Origin: Dyella silvae
GTDB lineage: Bacteria; Pseudomonadota; Gammaproteobacteria; Xanthomonadales; Rhodanobacteraceae
DNA length: 64,000 bases
Reading direction: 5' to 3'
NCBI RefSeq assembly: GCF_026421305.1
Contig: NZ_JAPJBQ010000003.1
Coordinates: 186,001-250,000, forward strand
Positions 62,929 through 64,000 of the stretch are shown piece after piece. The notes beneath the pieces are model-generated. The model did not search any database. It was given only the letters and a program-made list of their open reading frames with translations, and was not told the DNA's origin. Each line of letters starts with the position of its first letter. Positions within the stretch are counted from its first letter, which is position 1. Made by a program: the position numbers and the translations under genes.

Positions 62929-64000
62929 GTGAACCCTTCCACCGACGATTTACGCATTCGCACCATCACGACGCTGAGCACGCCAGCCGAGGTGATGCGC
63001 GATGGCCCCATCAGTGCGCGCGCCGCCCACACGGTGACCGCATCGCGTCATGCATTACATCGCATTCTGGCTGGCGTGGACGACCGTCTGGCGGTGGTGG
63101 TCGGGCCTTGCTCGATTCACGATATCGATGCGGCGCTGGAATATGCCGACCGGCTCATCGCCCAGCGCGAGCGCTATGCGAATGAGCTGGAGATCGTCAT
63201 GCGTGTGTATTTCGAGAAGCCTCGCACCACGGTGGGTTGGAAGGGGCTGATCAACGATCCGGATCTCGACGGCAGTTTCCGTATCGACAAGGGCTTGCGC
63301 ATGGCGCGCGGTCTGCTGCGCGACATCAATCAAAAGGGCGTGCCGGCGGGTTGCGAGTTTCTCGACATGATCACGCCGCAGTACATCGCCGATCTGGTGG
63401 CATGGGGTGCTATCGGCGCGCGGACGACGGAAAGCCAGGTGCATCGCGAGCTCGCTTCGGGCCTGTCGTGCCCGGTGGGCTTCAAGAACGGTACCGATGG
63501 CAATGTGAAAATCGCCGTCGACGCGGTGCAGGCTGCGTCGCAACCCCACCATTTCCTGGCAGTCACTAAAGATGGCCAGACGGCCATTGCCGCCACCACG
63601 GGCAACGAGGATTGCCATGTGATTCTGCGTGGCGGCAAGACGCCCAACTACGACGCTGCTAGCGTCGATGCTGCCTGCGCTGCCATCGCGAAGGCGGGTC
63701 TTGATAGTCGTGTGATGATCGACGCCAGCCACGCCAACAGCGGCAAGCTGGCGGAAAACCAGCCGCGCGTGGTGGACGATATCGCCGCGCAGGTGGCCGG
63801 CGGCGAACGGCGCATTGCCGGCGTCATGGTGGAAAGCCACCTTGTTGGCGGCCGTCAGGAACTGGTGCCCGGGCAGCCGTTGCGCTACGGCCAGAGCATC
63901 ACCGACGGCTGCATTGATTGGGAGTCGACCGTCGCTGTGCTCGATCGGCTCGCGCAGGCAGTGCGCGCCCGTCGCGATGTCGAGCGGGCGGCGCGTTACC
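62929..64000 (+). CDS. aroG: 3-deoxy-7-phosphoheptulonate (DAHP) synthase, class I; 3' end cut by the window
   Basis: The first enzyme of the shikimate pathway, condensing PEP and erythrose-4-phosphate. 357 codons are visible (E. coli AroG has 350 residues), so only the last residues are missing. Class I motifs are VVVGPCSIHDIDAALEYA, EKPRTTVGWKGLINDPDLDG, MITPQYIADLVAWGAIGART, GFKNGTDGNV, HFLAVTKDGQTAI and MIDASHANSGK. The start is GTG 62929 with AGGAG eight bases upstream. Which isozyme (AroF, AroG or AroH) it corresponds to is uncertain. It is controlled by the leader-peptide attenuator. Confidence 0.95.
   Translation, partial: MNPSTDDLRIRTITTLSTPAEVMRDGPISARAAHTVTASRHALHRILAGVDDRLAVVVGPCSIHDIDAALEYADRLIAQRERYANELEIVMRVYFEKPRTTVGWKGLINDPDLDGSFRIDKGLRMARGLLRDINQKGVPAGCEFLDMITPQYIADLVAWGAIGARTTESQVHRELASGLSCPVGFKNGTDGNVKIAVDAVQAASQPHHFLAVTKDGQTAIAATTGNEDCHVILRGGKTPNYDAASVDAACAAIAKAGLDSRVMIDASHANSGKLAENQPRVVDDIAAQVAGGERRIAGVMVESHLVGGRQELVPGQPLRYGQSITDGCIDWESTVAVLDRLAQAVRARRDVERAARY

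Overview
The window is a 64-kb, high-GC piece of gammaproteobacterial chromosome. Gene order (rpsB-tsf, pyrH-frr-uppS-cdsA-dxr-rseP-bamA, lpxD-fabZ-lpxA-lpxB-rnhB), protein sequences and the types of intergenic repeat point to the order Xanthomonadales, most likely family Rhodanobacteraceae (Dyella/Luteibacter/Rhodanobacter-like). This is inference from sequence feel; no database was searched. No rRNA, tRNA, CRISPR array or complete insertion sequence was recognised.

Layout. 0-2.4 kb: a truncated exported protein, an amino-acid permease and a small unknown protein. 2.4-17.1 kb: a long minus-strand block of essential genes, read from right to left: ribosomal protein S2 and EF-Ts, a terminator, UMP kinase, ribosome recycling factor, undecaprenyl-PP synthase, CDP-DAG synthase, DXP reductoisomerase, RseP and BamA, a terminator, then lipid A synthesis (lpxD-fabZ-lpxA-lpxB) and RNase HII. 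17.5-24.9 kb: plus-strand map, glnD, dapD, an ArsC-like protein, a ferritin-like/VIT1 fusion and dapE. Map and GlnD belong to protein maturation and nitrogen signalling; DapD and DapE make lysine and diaminopimelate. 24.9-29.2 kb: a penicillin-acylase-type amidase, a phosphodiester-glycosidase lipoprotein and two overlapping Nudix hydrolases. 29.2-30.3 kb is a repeat-rich stretch with no convincing gene.

30.3-38.0 kb is the most unusual region. It holds an ACP and a beta-ketoacyl-ACP synthase on the minus strand, divergent from a FemAB/GNAT-like transferase, a divergent ureohydrolase and a CPBP membrane protease. These face a minus-strand operon of an alpha/beta hydrolase, two SMR-type membrane proteins and a DegT-family aminotransferase. 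The set looks like an uncharacterised pathway that makes and exports an amino- or acyl-modified metabolite or lipid. Between the two divergent halves lies a 267-bp element of nested inverted repeats that can fold as a three-way junction with complementary loops. A second element of almost the same size, sharing a 13-mer, lies between glnD and dapD.

38.2-54.3 kb: an exported Gly/Ser-rich protein, parC, a 2OG-Fe oxygenase-like protein, a TraB/GumN protein, a cyclopropane-fatty-acid-synthase-like enzyme, a fluoride-resistance unit (riboswitch, crcB, DUF190 gene), a Bcr/CflA-type efflux pump, a trypsin-like protease, three rRNA-modification-type enzymes, selO, trxC and a small HExxH protein. 54.3-58.1 kb: an exopolysaccharide-type pair (TPR/beta-barrel outer-membrane protein plus GT2 synthase) and an SH3-domain protein. 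58.2-60.6 kb: an amino-acid permease overlapping a Rieske oxygenase. 60.6-62.5 kb: a NERD-nuclease/UvrD-type helicase. The window ends in a DAHP synthase gene preceded by an aromatic-rich leader peptide and a terminator/antiterminator pair, a textbook attenuator.
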